Part shown: in pieces, positions 8,711 to 16,239 of the stretch
Layout of the letters: each line of letters starts with the position of its first letter
Position numbering within the stretch: the stretch's first letter is position 1
Assembly: GCA_963575745.1 (NCBI GenBank)
Contig: CAUYUJ010016060.1
Span: 1,274,460 to 1,300,085, forward strand
Reading direction: 5' to 3'
DNA: 25,626 nucleotides
Origin: Prorocentrum cordatum
Lineage: Eukaryota > Sar > Dinophyceae > Prorocentrales > Prorocentraceae
Notes under the pieces: generated by a model
Told to the model about the DNA's origin: nothing
Databases searched by the model: none
Seen by the model: only the letters and a program-made list of their open reading frames with translations
Position numbers and translations under genes: made by a program

Positions 8711-9188
8711 GCTACGTAGTGGCGCCAGCATGCTGCAGCACGATCTGGCGTCGAGTGCAACACTAGACGAGGAGGGGGGGTCTCCTTCGTTGGCGAGCTC
8801 TGGCGTGGCCCATCACACAGAGCGGAGCAACACATTCTCTATTTGCAAGGCATATCGTATTGCCAGGTCTGCCGCCGCGACACGCTAAGCAAAAGTTCCT
8901 GACCGTACTTGCATACCCGCCTCGTATCCAATGCCCGCTCCCTCCGTGCCGAGCCCCGCCACTCCCCCGTCCCTTGTCCCGCCCCAGGCCGCATCGGGGA
9001 CGTCCCCGTGAGCCTCGGCCGCGAAGGCCGGCGGCACCGCCGGCGTCGGCTGCCTTGTGTACGATCGACTGTTTGCCGGAGTGAGACCTCTGGCGCGCGG
9101 CTGCGGGGGAGGATGTCATTTTCGATTTAGGTCTCAGGTTCGAGGTTTTGGGTTTTTGGCTCACTTTTCCTCTGGCTCCCAGCGGTGT
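8711..9188. other. No recognisable gene
   Basis: GC-rich sequence with no supported coding frame. At 9153-9163 there is TTTTTGGCTCA, similar to the 3' part of the dinoflagellate spliced leader, but the rest of the leader is absent. Confidence 0.5.
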
Positions 9189-9415
9189 TCCAGCCTCGCG
9201 GTGCCTGCCAGCGGCTGCGTCGTTCCGCCGAGAGCGTTCCGGAGGTGCCCAGATCGCCCCGCGAACGGCCGCCGGAGACCCGAGTCATGAGCCGCATGGG
9301 CCGGAGGGCAGTGTGAAGGGGGGAATAGACTCAGAGGGGGCGACGCTTCGACACCCAAGTCCCCCAGGCATCGCCGAGAGGGGCCTCATGGCCCACCCCG
9401 GCCAGGGACGTGCGG
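9189..9415. repeat. Dispersed ~230-bp repeat, copy 1
   Basis: This matches 19544-19772 in the same orientation through ordered blocks: CCAGCCTCG.GGTGC.TGCCAGC, GAAGTGCCCAGATC or GAGGTGCCCAGATC, AACGGCCGCC, GGGGGGA.AG.CT, CATCGCCGA.AGGGG and CCCACCCC or CCCACGCC. On the minus strand both copies share the peptide core ALGG...LA.T.RLE, which may hint at a decayed coding origin, but no family is recognised. Confidence 0.6.
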
Positions 9416-9508
9416 GTTCGCTTTCGACGGCCTGTCGCCGAGGTCTCGGCGACGTACCGTTGATTCCAGCTCTGTGTCCCCCTCCCCGAGCCCGTCCCCT
9501 TCAGTGTT

Positions 9509-9573
9509 GCCCCCCTGGCGGCGCCTCTGGCGCCGCTCCTGGCGCGCTCCGCGCGCGAAGGGGGGAGGTCCGC
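9509..9573. repeat. GC-rich hairpin repeat, copy 3 (core only)
   Basis: It carries the core CCCCCTGGCGGCGCCTCTGG, then CGCGCTCCGCGCG and GGGGGGAGGTCC, as in copy 1. The outer arms are not recognisable. Confidence 0.6.
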
Positions 9574-9645
9574 CGCTCTTCTGAAGAAGTCCGCCCAGAC
9601 CGCCCAGTTCTGGGGAGGAGCGGCTCCCGAGGAGGTGTTCTACAG

Positions 9646-9785
9646 GAGGAGGGATGGACCCAGACCGCCGAAGGATTGGTGCATTCGATCGCAGCGTTTC
9701 TCCTACCCTATAGCCGCTTCGAGTGGTTTTCGCATCTCGCAGGCTCTTCACCGCGGATCCGGGACGAAATCCTGCCCCTGGGGAA
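9646..9785 (+). CDS. Candidate internal exon, unknown protein
   Basis: The segment sits between TTCTACAG (ending 9645), a good 3' splice site, and GTGAGT (9786-9791), the consensus donor. The frame beginning at 9646 gives EEGWTQTAEGLVHSIAAF, LLPYSRFEWFSHLAGSSP and RIRDEILPLG, and is open throughout; it ends in phase 2. Third-position GC is about 70 percent (32 of 46). The stretch F.WFSHL......IRDEILPL loosely recalls the region ahead of the catalytic core in Asp/Asn beta-hydroxylase-like proteins, which often follow TPR domains, but this is a weak resemblance and no catalytic residues are present here. It could equally be an unrelated exon or chance. Confidence 0.35.
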
Positions 9786-10663
9786 GTGAGTCGGTCGGGA
9801 GTTCTGGAGCGGCCGATAGAAGGAGTAATTGCAGTCGGACGTCTGGGGACGAGGCTGCGCGGGACTGGGAGGGCAATGGGAAGGTCGGGGGGAGGGCGGA
9901 GGGAGGGAGTGGCGGCCCTCTCTGCTGCCGAGGCAGGTAGTCAGCAAGCCGAGATGCGGAGGGACAGGGGCCGGAGGGGGCGACCACGAGGGTTCAAGCT
10001 TGTTGCCGCCAGCATGTTCAAAGCCGGCCGCTCGCTGTGAAAGCTCGGGCCCGTGGGCTGCCATTGTCTGGCGGCCTCAGGGCCCAGTGCACCGCAGGGC
10101 CGTCCTGCCAAGAAGAGCAGCCGGCATTTGCGGCGAGGTGGTGCGGCGCAGGTCGCGCGGAGCTCCGTACGCAACCTGGTTTGCGGGGGGGCTCCGAAGC
10201 ACAGCTGGGATCCGCCCTGCAGGGGTGGCGAACAGCACAAAGTCCAGCCACGCACCGGTGGTGGGGGGGGCCTCGGACACAGGAAGGCCATAAAGGTTTG
10301 AGGATGAACGCGCGACTCAATCAGAGGGGAGCGAAGTATGGGCAGCCCAACGGTGCGACTACGTGCCCGATCCATACGGGCTTCTTGGGGATGACAGCTC
10401 ACAGCTTACAGGAGCAACGCTGCCGCGCAGCACTGCGCGACATTCAGAGGTTCGGGCCAGGGAAACCGAGCAGAATCCTCGGCCGCCGCGGGGACGCGGG
10501 CGCCTTCCCGAGCGATGGGAAGTGTGCGGTGGGGAATTTCGGGCTGGCGTGTCGCCCCGCGGGTCCTTGCCAACCACGCTTCGGCGCGACACGCTGTCCA
10601 CTCCCTGGCCTCCCAGCGTCAACGTCCCGAGCCTTTCTGAGCATCTCGGCCCCGTGGGCGGAG
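9786..10663. other. No recognised gene; long plus-strand open frame
   Basis: A plus-strand frame of 352 codons runs 10037-11095 and minus-strand frames of up to 298 codons overlap it. The predicted plus-strand peptide is R/A/G/P-rich without recognisable domains, and the frame passes through several perfect inverted repeats (10664-10702, 10795-10945, 11019 onwards). In DNA this GC-rich, long frames are expected by chance, so I do not call it a gene. The stretch at 9860-9960 is purine-rich with GGGAGGG runs. Confidence 0.5.
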
Positions 10664-10702
10664 GGCGACACGCTGGCCGCTCGCAAGGCGCAGCGTGTCG
10701 CC
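10664..10702. repeat. Perfect 12-bp-arm hairpin
   Basis: GGCGACACGCTG (10664-10675) and CAGCGTGTCGCC (10691-10702) are perfect inverted arms around a 15-base loop. Weaker pairing continues outward on both sides through the GGGCGG and CCGCCGCGG blocks. Confidence 0.8.
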
Positions 10703-10794
10703 AGGGCCGCCGCGGCAACGCGGTGGGCGAGAGTGCGACTCGAAGCATCGATCACAGTGCAAGTGAAGACCGGCCGCGAGCGGGGGGAATCTGA

Positions 10795-10945
10795 GAGGGA
10801 GAATGCCTTCTCAGAAGGCGGCGGGGCTTCGCAGAGGCCCTCTGGCCTTCTGAGAGGTTCTCGTTGTCTCCGGGGAAGGCTCAGGACACTTTTCAGAAGG
10901 CCGTGGGACTTCCGAGCCCTCTCAGAAGTTCCGCCATTTCTCACT
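10795..10945. repeat. Cluster of CTTCTCAGAAG palindromes
   Basis: Variants of the self-complementary word CTTCTCAGAAGG recur: CCTTCTCAGAAGG near 10806, CCTTCTGAGAGG near 10852, TTTTCAGAAGG near 10890 and CTCTCAGAAG near 10919. The same word makes up the arms of the element at 20001-20145. Confidence 0.65.
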
Positions 10946-11018
10946 TCCCCCCTGGGCTCGCCGCCGTTCAGAGGTCCTGATGCTCTTTTCGTGGGCCCCG
11001 CTTTCCAGGCCAGGATCT

Positions 11019-11113
11019 GTCTTGGCCCACAGCGGCCGCAGAATGCTCGGGCGGGCACTCGGCCCTGCGCCAGGCGTGCCTGCCCGCGGAGGTGAGCCCC
11101 GCTGGCCCAGACT
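11019..11113. repeat. Imperfect ~95-bp foldback
   Basis: Left arm GTCTTGGCCCACAGCGG and CGGGCGGGCAC pairs with right arm GTGCCTGCCCG and CCCCGCTGGCCCAGAC with a few mismatches and small gaps. It directly precedes the perfect foldback at 11140. Confidence 0.55.
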
Positions 11114-11139
11114 CGCCCGTCGGAAGGACGCCGAGAATG

Positions 11140-11268
11140 CACCACCACCAGCCCTGGCCAGGTCCATCCTGGGCCCTGGGCTGGTGCAGAGACCTCCAGG
11201 CCTCGGCCAGGAGGACCTGTGCAACAGCCCAGGGCCCAGGATGGACCTGGCCAGGGCTGGTGGTGGTG
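11140..11268. repeat. Foldback with perfect 44-bp arms
   Basis: Bases 11140-11183 and 11225-11268 are perfect inverted copies, starting CACCACCACCAGCCCTGGCC on the left and ending with its complement. The 41 bases between also pair imperfectly (ACCTCCAGGCC against GGCCAGGAGGACC). Both strands therefore encode nearly the same peptide, which explains similar-looking frames on opposite strands. Confidence 0.9.
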
Positions 11269-11328
11269 TGTTGTCTGGAGCCCTCCCGAATCCTCCTCCC
11301 GGCGGCAGGGGCGTGCCGCGTGCTGCCG

Positions 11329-11360
11329 CAGCAGGAGCATCGAGGAGCATGCTCCTGCTG
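11329..11360. repeat. Perfect 12-bp-arm hairpin
   Basis: CAGCAGGAGCAT (11329-11340) pairs with ATGCTCCTGCTG (11349-11360) around an 8-base loop. It could act as a strong hairpin in RNA, but no gene end is recognised beside it. Confidence 0.8.
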
Positions 11361-11590
11361 TGCTCGTGCAGCCGCCCTGTAGGGGCCCAATTGGGGGAAC
11401 ATGGCAGGGCCCTACATCCCCAGGGCGCCCTCGGCCTGGGCAATCTGAAGGCCCAGGATGACGGCAGTTCCGGTTATAGTGGAATGGGGCGGGGGGGCCG
11501 TCCCAAGGTGCACGCCCCTGAACCAGGTCCCACTAATCATGTGGAAGCCGATGGATGGAGGGGAAACGACCTGCCAAATAGCTACCGCTC

Positions 11591-11655
11591 GGGGAGGGGT
11601 TTACCCCTCCCCCTACCCCCTCCCCGCTGACCTGGACAGGGGGTTCCGCGGCGCG
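11591..11655. repeat. Direct repeat with GGGGAGGGGT palindrome, copy 1
   Basis: It starts with a perfect hairpin (GGGGAGGGGT at 11591-11600, loop TT, ACCCCTCCCC) followed by CCTACCCCCTCCCC, CTGACCTGGACAGGGGG and CCGCG. The same order recurs at 12265-12330. Confidence 0.85.
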
Positions 11656-12225
11656 TTGGAGCGCCCAAGATGACCCAAGACGGCTCCAAGAGGGCCTCAG
11701 GGAGCCCAAGATACCCTCCAAGATGGCTCAAGATAGCGCAAGATGCCTCAAGATGGTCCCCATGATGTTCCAAGACGTTCCAAGAACTCTCCAAGACGGT
11801 TCCAAGTGCCCACAAGAGCATCATTAGGATGCATCCAAGAGGCCAAAATGCTTCAACACCCTAGGGAAAATCAATGTTTTTGGTGTTCTCACTTTTTCGC
11901 TTGCGATGCACATCCGAGGCGTCAAGATGGCTCCAAGATGGCTCGAGATAGCTCCAAGAAGGGCCCAACAAAGCCCCATGACGGCGCCAAGAGCGCCGAA
12001 GAGCGCTCCAAGAGCGGTCCCAGAGCAGTACAGGAGACGATTCTTGGAGTTCCTGGGGGGGGGGCTCTAATTAAGGAACCCTACTTCCTTGACCGATGTC
12101 CTCCAAGATTGCCCCAAGAGCGCCCCAGCAGGGCCTTCAAGGGCGCCCAGACGGGTCCAAGAGGAGCCCAAGCCTCCCAAAATAGCTTCCCAAGAAGTCC
12201 CACCAGCCCTCTGGGCGTCGGTGGT
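11656..12225 (+). repeat. Degenerate CCAAGATGGCTC array
   Basis: Words of the form CCAAGATGGCTC, CCAAGACGGCTC and CCAAGAGNGCC recur every 11-20 bases with heavy divergence. It is interrupted by a more unique AT-richer stretch at about 11820-11910. Frames across it give K/M/A/P/R/W-rich peptides, a by-product of the repeat. The same motif in reverse complement is at 21421-21620. Confidence 0.7.
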
Positions 12226-12264
12226 TTAGAGCGTTTCCTCTTCCACCCCTCCTTCTTCCCCTTC

Positions 12265-12330
12265 GGGGAGGGGTTTACCCCTCCCCCTACCCCCTCCCCA
12301 CTGACCTGGACAGGGGGGGCCGCGATCGGT
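12265..12330. repeat. Direct repeat with GGGGAGGGGT palindrome, copy 2
   Basis: This is nearly identical to 11591-11655: hairpin at 12265-12286, then CCTACCCCCTCCCC, CTGACCTGGACAGGGGG and CCGCG. Both copies are followed by a CCAAGAT-type stretch (AGCGCCCAAGATGACCC, AGCGTCCAAGATCGACCC), so the duplicated unit is longer than the hairpin block. Confidence 0.85.
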
Positions 12331-12490
12331 CAGAGCGTCCAAGATCGACCCCTGGGAGGGCTAAAATTCGACACCCCTCACGAGGATCGTGGCTCCTGAG
12401 GGGGGGGCTGAAATTTAGGACCCCCCCTTCGTTGATCGATCTCCTCCAAGATGGCTCCGAGAGACGTCTTGGACCCCCTCTTGGGCCCTG
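12331..12490. repeat. Second block of CCAAGATGG-type repeat
   Basis: GGGGGGCTGAAATTTAGGAC, CCTTCGTTGATCGATCTCCTCCAAGATGGC-type blocks resemble 12058-12110 (GGGGGGCTCTAATTAAGGA, CTTGACCGATGTCCTCCAAG). This supports a duplicated segment of several hundred bases spanning 11591-12110 and 12265-12490. Confidence 0.5.
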
Positions 12491-12576
12491 CGCGCGGGCG
12501 GGCGGAGCGCCGCCCGCCCGCCCGCAAGGCCCAAGAGCCCACCAAAACGTTCGAAGACGCTTCCAATACGCCACCA

Positions 12577-12716
12577 GGGAGGAGGAAGAGGCGGAGGAGG
12601 AGGAGGAGGAGGAGGAGGAGGAGGAGGAGGAGGAGGAGGAGGAGGAGGAGAGGGAGGAGGAGGAGAGGGAGGAGGAGGAGAGGAGGAGGAGGAGAAGGCG
12701 GAAGAGGGGAGGAGAA
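12577..12716. repeat. (GAG)n / purine tract
   Basis: About 140 purine-rich bases, mostly (GAG)n with short AGAGGGAG interruptions. It can encode poly-E, poly-R or poly-G on the plus strand, or poly-S/poly-L on the minus strand. No coding context supports any of these. Confidence 0.9.
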
Positions 12717-13460
12717 CAGCTGCCGATCATCGGCGCTCTTCGTTCGAGTGCCTGGTGTAGGATGGGCTGGTGGGGATACGCGAAGCGTCAAGAATTCAAT
12801 GATAGGATTGCTGGGGTGTCCACTGTCATGGCATCCACAACACTAAGCCAAGTCCTGCAAACGCCCGATTCTTGGATCGAGGTCGCGGCAACCTTTTCGA
12901 GGCCGAGGCGCACCCTGGGCACACCACGCTCCTCATCAAACGCTCCTCGAGGCCTTCGCGAGGACTGTATCCTTCCACTATGTCGGGCCCCTCTTCCTCC
13001 CCAGATCTCCGCCGTCGCCGTGTTTGTCGCCGCGTGGGCGCCTGGCGGTCTGCACCCCTCTCCCCGCACACGTCTTTCACCCCGAGCCGCCTTCTGACGT
13101 CCAGGGGCCGCCTGGGGCCTGGTGAGGCCCCCCCGGGCCCAGGGGGCCGAAGACAGTGAAGGACCTCCGCTCTCATGTCCCTTCTGGGCATTGGATGTCT
13201 TGGCCTCCGCCCTCCTTGAGAGCGCGTGCTGCCCTGGCGATAAGCGGGTATGACCCGAGGGGGGGAAGGGGAGGAGGGGGCCAGTCACGTGGCGATCCGT
13301 GCCGGTGCCGTCTGGGAGCGCCTACGGGTGGCTCGTTCCCAGACAGACGGCGTCGGCGCGAATCGTGACGTGACGAGGGGGGGGGAGGGTGGGGCCTAAC
13401 GCGGGCGTTATCGCGGATAATCAAGCACGGGCTACTTCACGGTGTTGCTCGGAGCCTTGC
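12717..13460. other. No firm gene; one weak exon-like stretch
   Basis: The only notable signal is CTCTTCCTCCCCAG ending at 13004 and GTGAGG at 13122, bounding an open 117-base stretch (13005-13121). Its peptide is R/S/P-rich with no domain, so I treat it as unproven. Poly-G runs occur at 13259-13280 and 13376-13387. Confidence 0.45.
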
Positions 13461-13515
13461 GTCGGCGATGCATCGCCGACGTCGCCAATGCATCGGCGAT
13501 GCATCGACGATGCGG
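13461..13515. repeat. Tandem palindromes on GCGATGCATCGC
   Basis: 13461-13480 is a perfect 20-base palindrome, GTCGGCGATGCATCGCCGAC. It is followed head-to-tail by GTCGCCAATGCATCGGCGAT (13481-13500, near-palindromic) and a third decayed unit GCATCGACGATGC. The period is 20 bases with ATGCAT at each centre. Confidence 0.9.
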
Positions 13516-13989
13516 CGCGATCTTACGACCCCATCTACGTACTCTGACCCCATCTGGGAGGCCTCTAATGTCTGGGCCTCCTCCGATCAAGCTTGACCAG
13601 CAAGCCGGATGATAAGAGCACCCTGCTGCCAGCACCTTGACGGTACCGGGCCGACGCTTCTTCCCCTGCGGGGCTCCTCTGAGCCCAACTTGACTACTTC
13701 TCGTTCTCGTGTGCGTGCAATGGCATGGGAACCGTGCTCCTACATCTGCCTGGACGATGGCAAAGGGCCTCCTCCACGGCGGTGCTCGGAGCCCCCCTCA
13801 CCAGCCGACCGCTCCCGAGAGCCCCCGCGCGCTCCCCTGTGTGCGCGGCCGGCCGAGAAACCGGCCGCGCCGAGAGAGACGTCTTCCTCCGTGCGGGGCC
13901 CGGGCGCGGCGAAAAGGCGGCCGGCCGGCCAGCTGCTGCGGGGCGCCGGGCTTGGAGGCTCAGAGGGACAGTCGATGGATCGACTAGAC
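13516..13989. other. No recognised gene; GGCCGGCC hairpin
   Basis: A hairpin lies at 13844-13869 (CGCGGCCGG, loop CCGAGAAA less ends, CCGGCCGCG), and another GGCCGGCCGGCC run is at about 13918-13931. A plus-strand frame open from 13609 to 14160 passes into the next element and has no recognised domain. Confidence 0.5.
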
Positions 13990-14154
13990 GTAAGAGTGAC
14001 CTTTCGCCGGAGTGACCTTTGGTGCGGGCACAGATGGGTCCCCAGATGGTTGAAAACGAGGCAGGAACAGCGGCTTGCGCGTCCAGGTTTGGCCCCCCCG
14101 CGGCCCCCAAAAAGCCTCGCACCAAAGGTCACTCTTACCCAGGGTCACTCTTGC
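13990..14154. mobile_element. TIR element with splice-donor-like left end
   Basis: 37-bp terminal inverted repeats (13990-14026 and 14118-14154) match at most positions: GTAAGAGTGACC and AGTGACCTTTGGTGCG on the left, reversed as CGCACCAAAGGTCACT and GGTCACTCTTGC on the right. The 91 bases between show no coding content. The left end reads GTAAGA, a good splice donor, and 14158-14160 just outside the right end is TAG preceded by GTG. Flanking octamers GACTAGAC and GTGTAGCC match at 5 of 8, so a target duplication is not convincing. Confidence 0.75.
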
Positions 14155-14193
14155 GTGTAGCCGAATGGACCAAACATTGCCCCACCGGAGCGT

Positions 14194-14286
14194 TGCGCGG
14201 ATTGCTTGGATCGGCGCTGGACCCGCGCGCGCTCCGCGCGTCAGGGATTAGAGTCCAGCGCCTATCCAAGAGAGCCGACGGCGCGC
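14194..14286. repeat. GC-rich hairpin repeat, copy 4
   Basis: The arms CTTGGATCGGCGCTGGACC and GAGTCCAGCGCCTATCCAAG are inverted copies around a short core containing CGCGCGCTCCGCGCG. Compared with copy 1 the core is shortened and the arms are better preserved, which shows the outer inverted repeat of the family most clearly. Confidence 0.8.
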
Positions 14287-14353
14287 TTATCTCTCCTGGA
14301 GGAGGGGTTCGTGATCCAGGGAGAGAGGCACACCGACCTGCATTAGTTATTTG

Positions 14354-14432
14354 GATTTGCTGAACGGCCCTGCGGCGTTTACTAAACAGCCCTGTCCTGT
14401 TCAGTGAGCGCTGCAGGGCCGTTCAGTAAATC
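14354..14432. mobile_element. 79-bp foldback, TTACTGAACGGCCCTGC type
   Basis: The left arm 14354-14373 (GATTTGCTGAACGGCCCTGC) and right arm 14413-14432 are inverted copies with one mismatch in 20. Inside, ACTAAACAGCCCTGT is a diverged direct copy of the arm, so the element may be built from three copies of one ~15-base word. No clear target duplication is visible. Confidence 0.85.
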
Positions 14433-14793
14433 GGTAGCTAAACGGTTTCGCTCGTCGGGGTGCTTATGATGTAGGGGGTTTTGTCTTGTTCTGTTTTCTA
14501 CATGCGGGAAGCGAGTCCCAGGGGTCTTCGGCAGTTTTCGGCTTCTCGGTGCCCTCCCGGGGCCCCAGTGCTGTCGAGAAGCGATTCTGCATCAGAAGTT
14601 GGCGCTGTGGGAGACCCGGGTCCCCGAGGTGTTCTTTACTTAACCCTCCTGAGTTGGGTGCTCGTTCTGAATGACATGTTATTGGTCTCCATACTTCTTC
14701 TCCTCCCCCCTCCTCCTCCTCTCCCCCCAAGGGGGGCTGCATCGTTTTGCTCGCAACCCTTCTGTATTAGGTTTTCGTTCTGGATAGAGCACT
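14433..14793. other. No recognisable gene
   Basis: Mixed sequence with a CTCCTCC run at 14697-14725 followed by CCCCCCAAGGGGGG. No coding frame or repeat family recognised. Confidence 0.5.
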
Positions 14794-15045
14794 GTGGTTT
14801 CCGTCCTCTCGACCTCGCCATGCCCGTTGGCTTGCGATCTGCGAACGGTTGCCACTTTCGTGTGCTTTTGGGAGGTCCAGCGGAGTGACGTCTTCTGGGG
14901 ATTCAGACGAGGCTTCGCCCTCCTCGCGGAGCTGCGATGTGTGCAACTGTCGCCAGCTCCGTGGACTCCAGCATATGCAGATTGGACCCTGCGAAAGTGT
15001 CAGGGAGGGATTCCCCTCAGAGCAGCCAACGATGTGGCTCTTTGA
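14794..15045 (+). CDS. Weak candidate coding segment, unknown protein
   Basis: An open frame of 83 codons ends in TGA at 15043. Its peptide has ordinary amino-acid composition (RSDVFWGFRRGFALLAEL, RCVQLSPAPWTPAYADW, TLRKCQGGIPLRAANDVAL), unlike the low-complexity frames around it. The start at 14794 (ATG or an alternative) is uncertain and no splice signals define the edges. The opposite strand also has an ordinary-looking frame (14767-15090), so strand is not settled. The MITE at 15136 lies 90 bases downstream. No family recognised. Confidence 0.22.
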   Translation: MVSVLSTSPCPLACDLRTVATFVCFWEVQRSDVFWGFRRGFALLAELRCVQLSPAPWTPAYADWTLRKCQGGIPLRAANDVAL

Positions 15046-15135
15046 TTTTCCCGGAGAGTTTACGGCCGCGAATTTGCATACGTGTTGCATTTCCTTCGTA
15101 CCTGCATGTCGAATGCACAGCTGTTATCCATAATG

Positions 15136-15328
15136 TTATGTCGGGCGTGTCCCCCTACAGGGGGACTTTCGACGAAAAATCAAAAATACCCCAACAGTAC
15201 ACCAAGAAGGCCAACAAAATATTTAAACAATTGTCCCCAGACTATTTTTTGATTGTGTGTTGATTGTTTTGGGGGTATTTTTTATGCTTCGTCGAAAATC
15301 CCCATGTAGGGGGACAGGCCCGACTTAA
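15136..15328 (+). mobile_element. MITE copy 1 with 8-bp target duplication
   Basis: This 193-bp element begins TTATGTCGGGCGTGTCCCCC and ends with the inverted GGGGGACAGGCCCGACTTAA. The inverted ends extend about 50 bases, through CGACGAAAA and AATACCCC. Each end contains its own small hairpin (TCCCCCTACAGGGGGA). It is flanked by perfect 8-bp direct repeats CCATAATG (15128-15135 and 15329-15336). The AT-rich centre has no coding content. An 8-bp duplication is usual for hAT- and P-type DNA transposons, but the terminal sequence does not let me assign a superfamily. Confidence 0.9.
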
Positions 15329-15462
15329 CCATAATGTGCCCACTAATGCCCCACTCGCGACCTGCTTGTGCCCCGCTGCCCCGCGAATGGCCCGCCGATG
15401 GCCCCGCGAAGGGCTCACGCGCAGATTTGGTTCGCTCATGGCCCACCAATGATCTACTAATG
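15329..15462. other. Short spacer between MITEs
   Basis: GC-rich, unlike the MITEs. It holds repeated GCCC(A/G)C-type words (CCCGCGAATGGCCCGCCGATGG-like), and no gene is seen. Confidence 0.6.
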
Positions 15463-15654
15463 TTAAGTCGGGCCTGTCCCCCTACAGGGGGATTTTCGAC
15501 GAAAAAATAAAAATTCCCTAGAAATATTCAAAAAGTAGTCCAAAAATAGCCTGGAGACTATTTTCTGAGTATTGTTTGACCTTCTTGGTGTGTTTTCGGG
15601 TATGTTTAACTTTTCGTTGAAAATCCCCCTGTATGGGGGACAAGCCCGACATAA
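15463..15654 (-). mobile_element. MITE copy 2, inverted relative to copy 1
   Basis: This 192-bp element begins TTAAGTCGGGCCTGTCCCCC and ends CAAGCCCGACATAA. It is flanked by TACTAATG (15455-15462) and TACGAATG (15655-15662), a 7-of-8 match. Its interior aligns with copy 1 only when reversed (ACACCAAGAAGG in copy 1 against CCTTCTTGGTGTG here), so the pair lie in opposite orientation 134 bases apart. Confidence 0.88.
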
Positions 15655-16107
15655 TACGAATGACTTCTGGGCCACTGAGGATCTTCGAATGGCTCGCTTC
15701 TCATCTTTCTCTCGCGCTGTCGCGAATGCAGAGGTCATTCGTGCATTTGTCTGGTGGCCACTCGCGTACCATGGACATGTCCAAGGCCGCAATGAGAAAG
15801 CCATCAGTGCATGGCCATGCGTTCCTCGGCGTGCCACTGGACGAGTCCAGAGGCGCTGTGAGCTGGGGCCCGTCACGAAAATTGTCGCCCCTGGCGTGAA
15901 TGTTTGCGGTATGAGTAGCGAAGGTGTACGCGTGAATGGAAAGGTGCGCCTGGCCCGACGATGTTTGACGAGGTGTTCAAGAGCGTCGCAGATCTATCCG
16001 TGTACTCTCTTGCACGCGGCGCTCCAACGGTCAGTCGCCTCGCGTGGACAAGCAGTTGGGCACGTTTCTGGTAGTTTCAGTCCTGGCGGTTTGCCTGGAG
16101 CTTCGGC
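15655..16107. other. No recognised gene
   Basis: A plus-strand frame is open from 15572, inside the MITE, to 16192, but starts in the element and shows no domain. Repeated GAATG and GCGAATG words occur but no clear array. Confidence 0.45.
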
Positions 16108-16160
16108 TTCCTGGGAGTCCCACCAGGCCGCGTCAGGTATCGGAACGCCGTGCTATCCCC
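16108..16160. repeat. Outlying copy of the CCGCCAGACCGCGGCAGG repeat
   Basis: CCTGGGAGTCCCACCAGGCC, GCGTCAGGTATCGGAACGCC and GTGCTAT match the core of the tandem array at 17505-17990 (CCAGGGAGGCTCCGCCAGAC, CGCGGCAGGTACCGGAATGCC, TTGTTAT). Confidence 0.6.
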
Positions 16161-16239
16161 CATATCCCAGCATAGGATGTGTTGTTATCTAGACGCCTCT
16201 GGACCTCATTATCCTCTTCCTCCTTGTTTCTCATTCTCG

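Noticed and set aside
9153-9163. TTTTTGGCTCA, similar to the 3' part of the dinoflagellate spliced leader
   Set aside because: The upstream CCGTAGCCA part is missing and the match is 10-11 bases, so chance is sufficient.
10037-11095. 352-codon plus-strand open frame
   Set aside because: It passes through several inverted repeats, has minus-strand rivals of similar length and no recognisable domain; long frames are expected by chance at this GC content.
12958-12980. Fourth MITE end (CTATGTCGGGCCCCTC)
   Set aside because: Only about ten bases match, the internal hairpin is absent and there is no partner end nearby.
13005-13121. Exon between CTCTTCCTCCCCAG and GTGAGG
   Set aside because: The signals are fair, but the peptide is R/S/P-rich low complexity and three frames are open, so coding is not supported.
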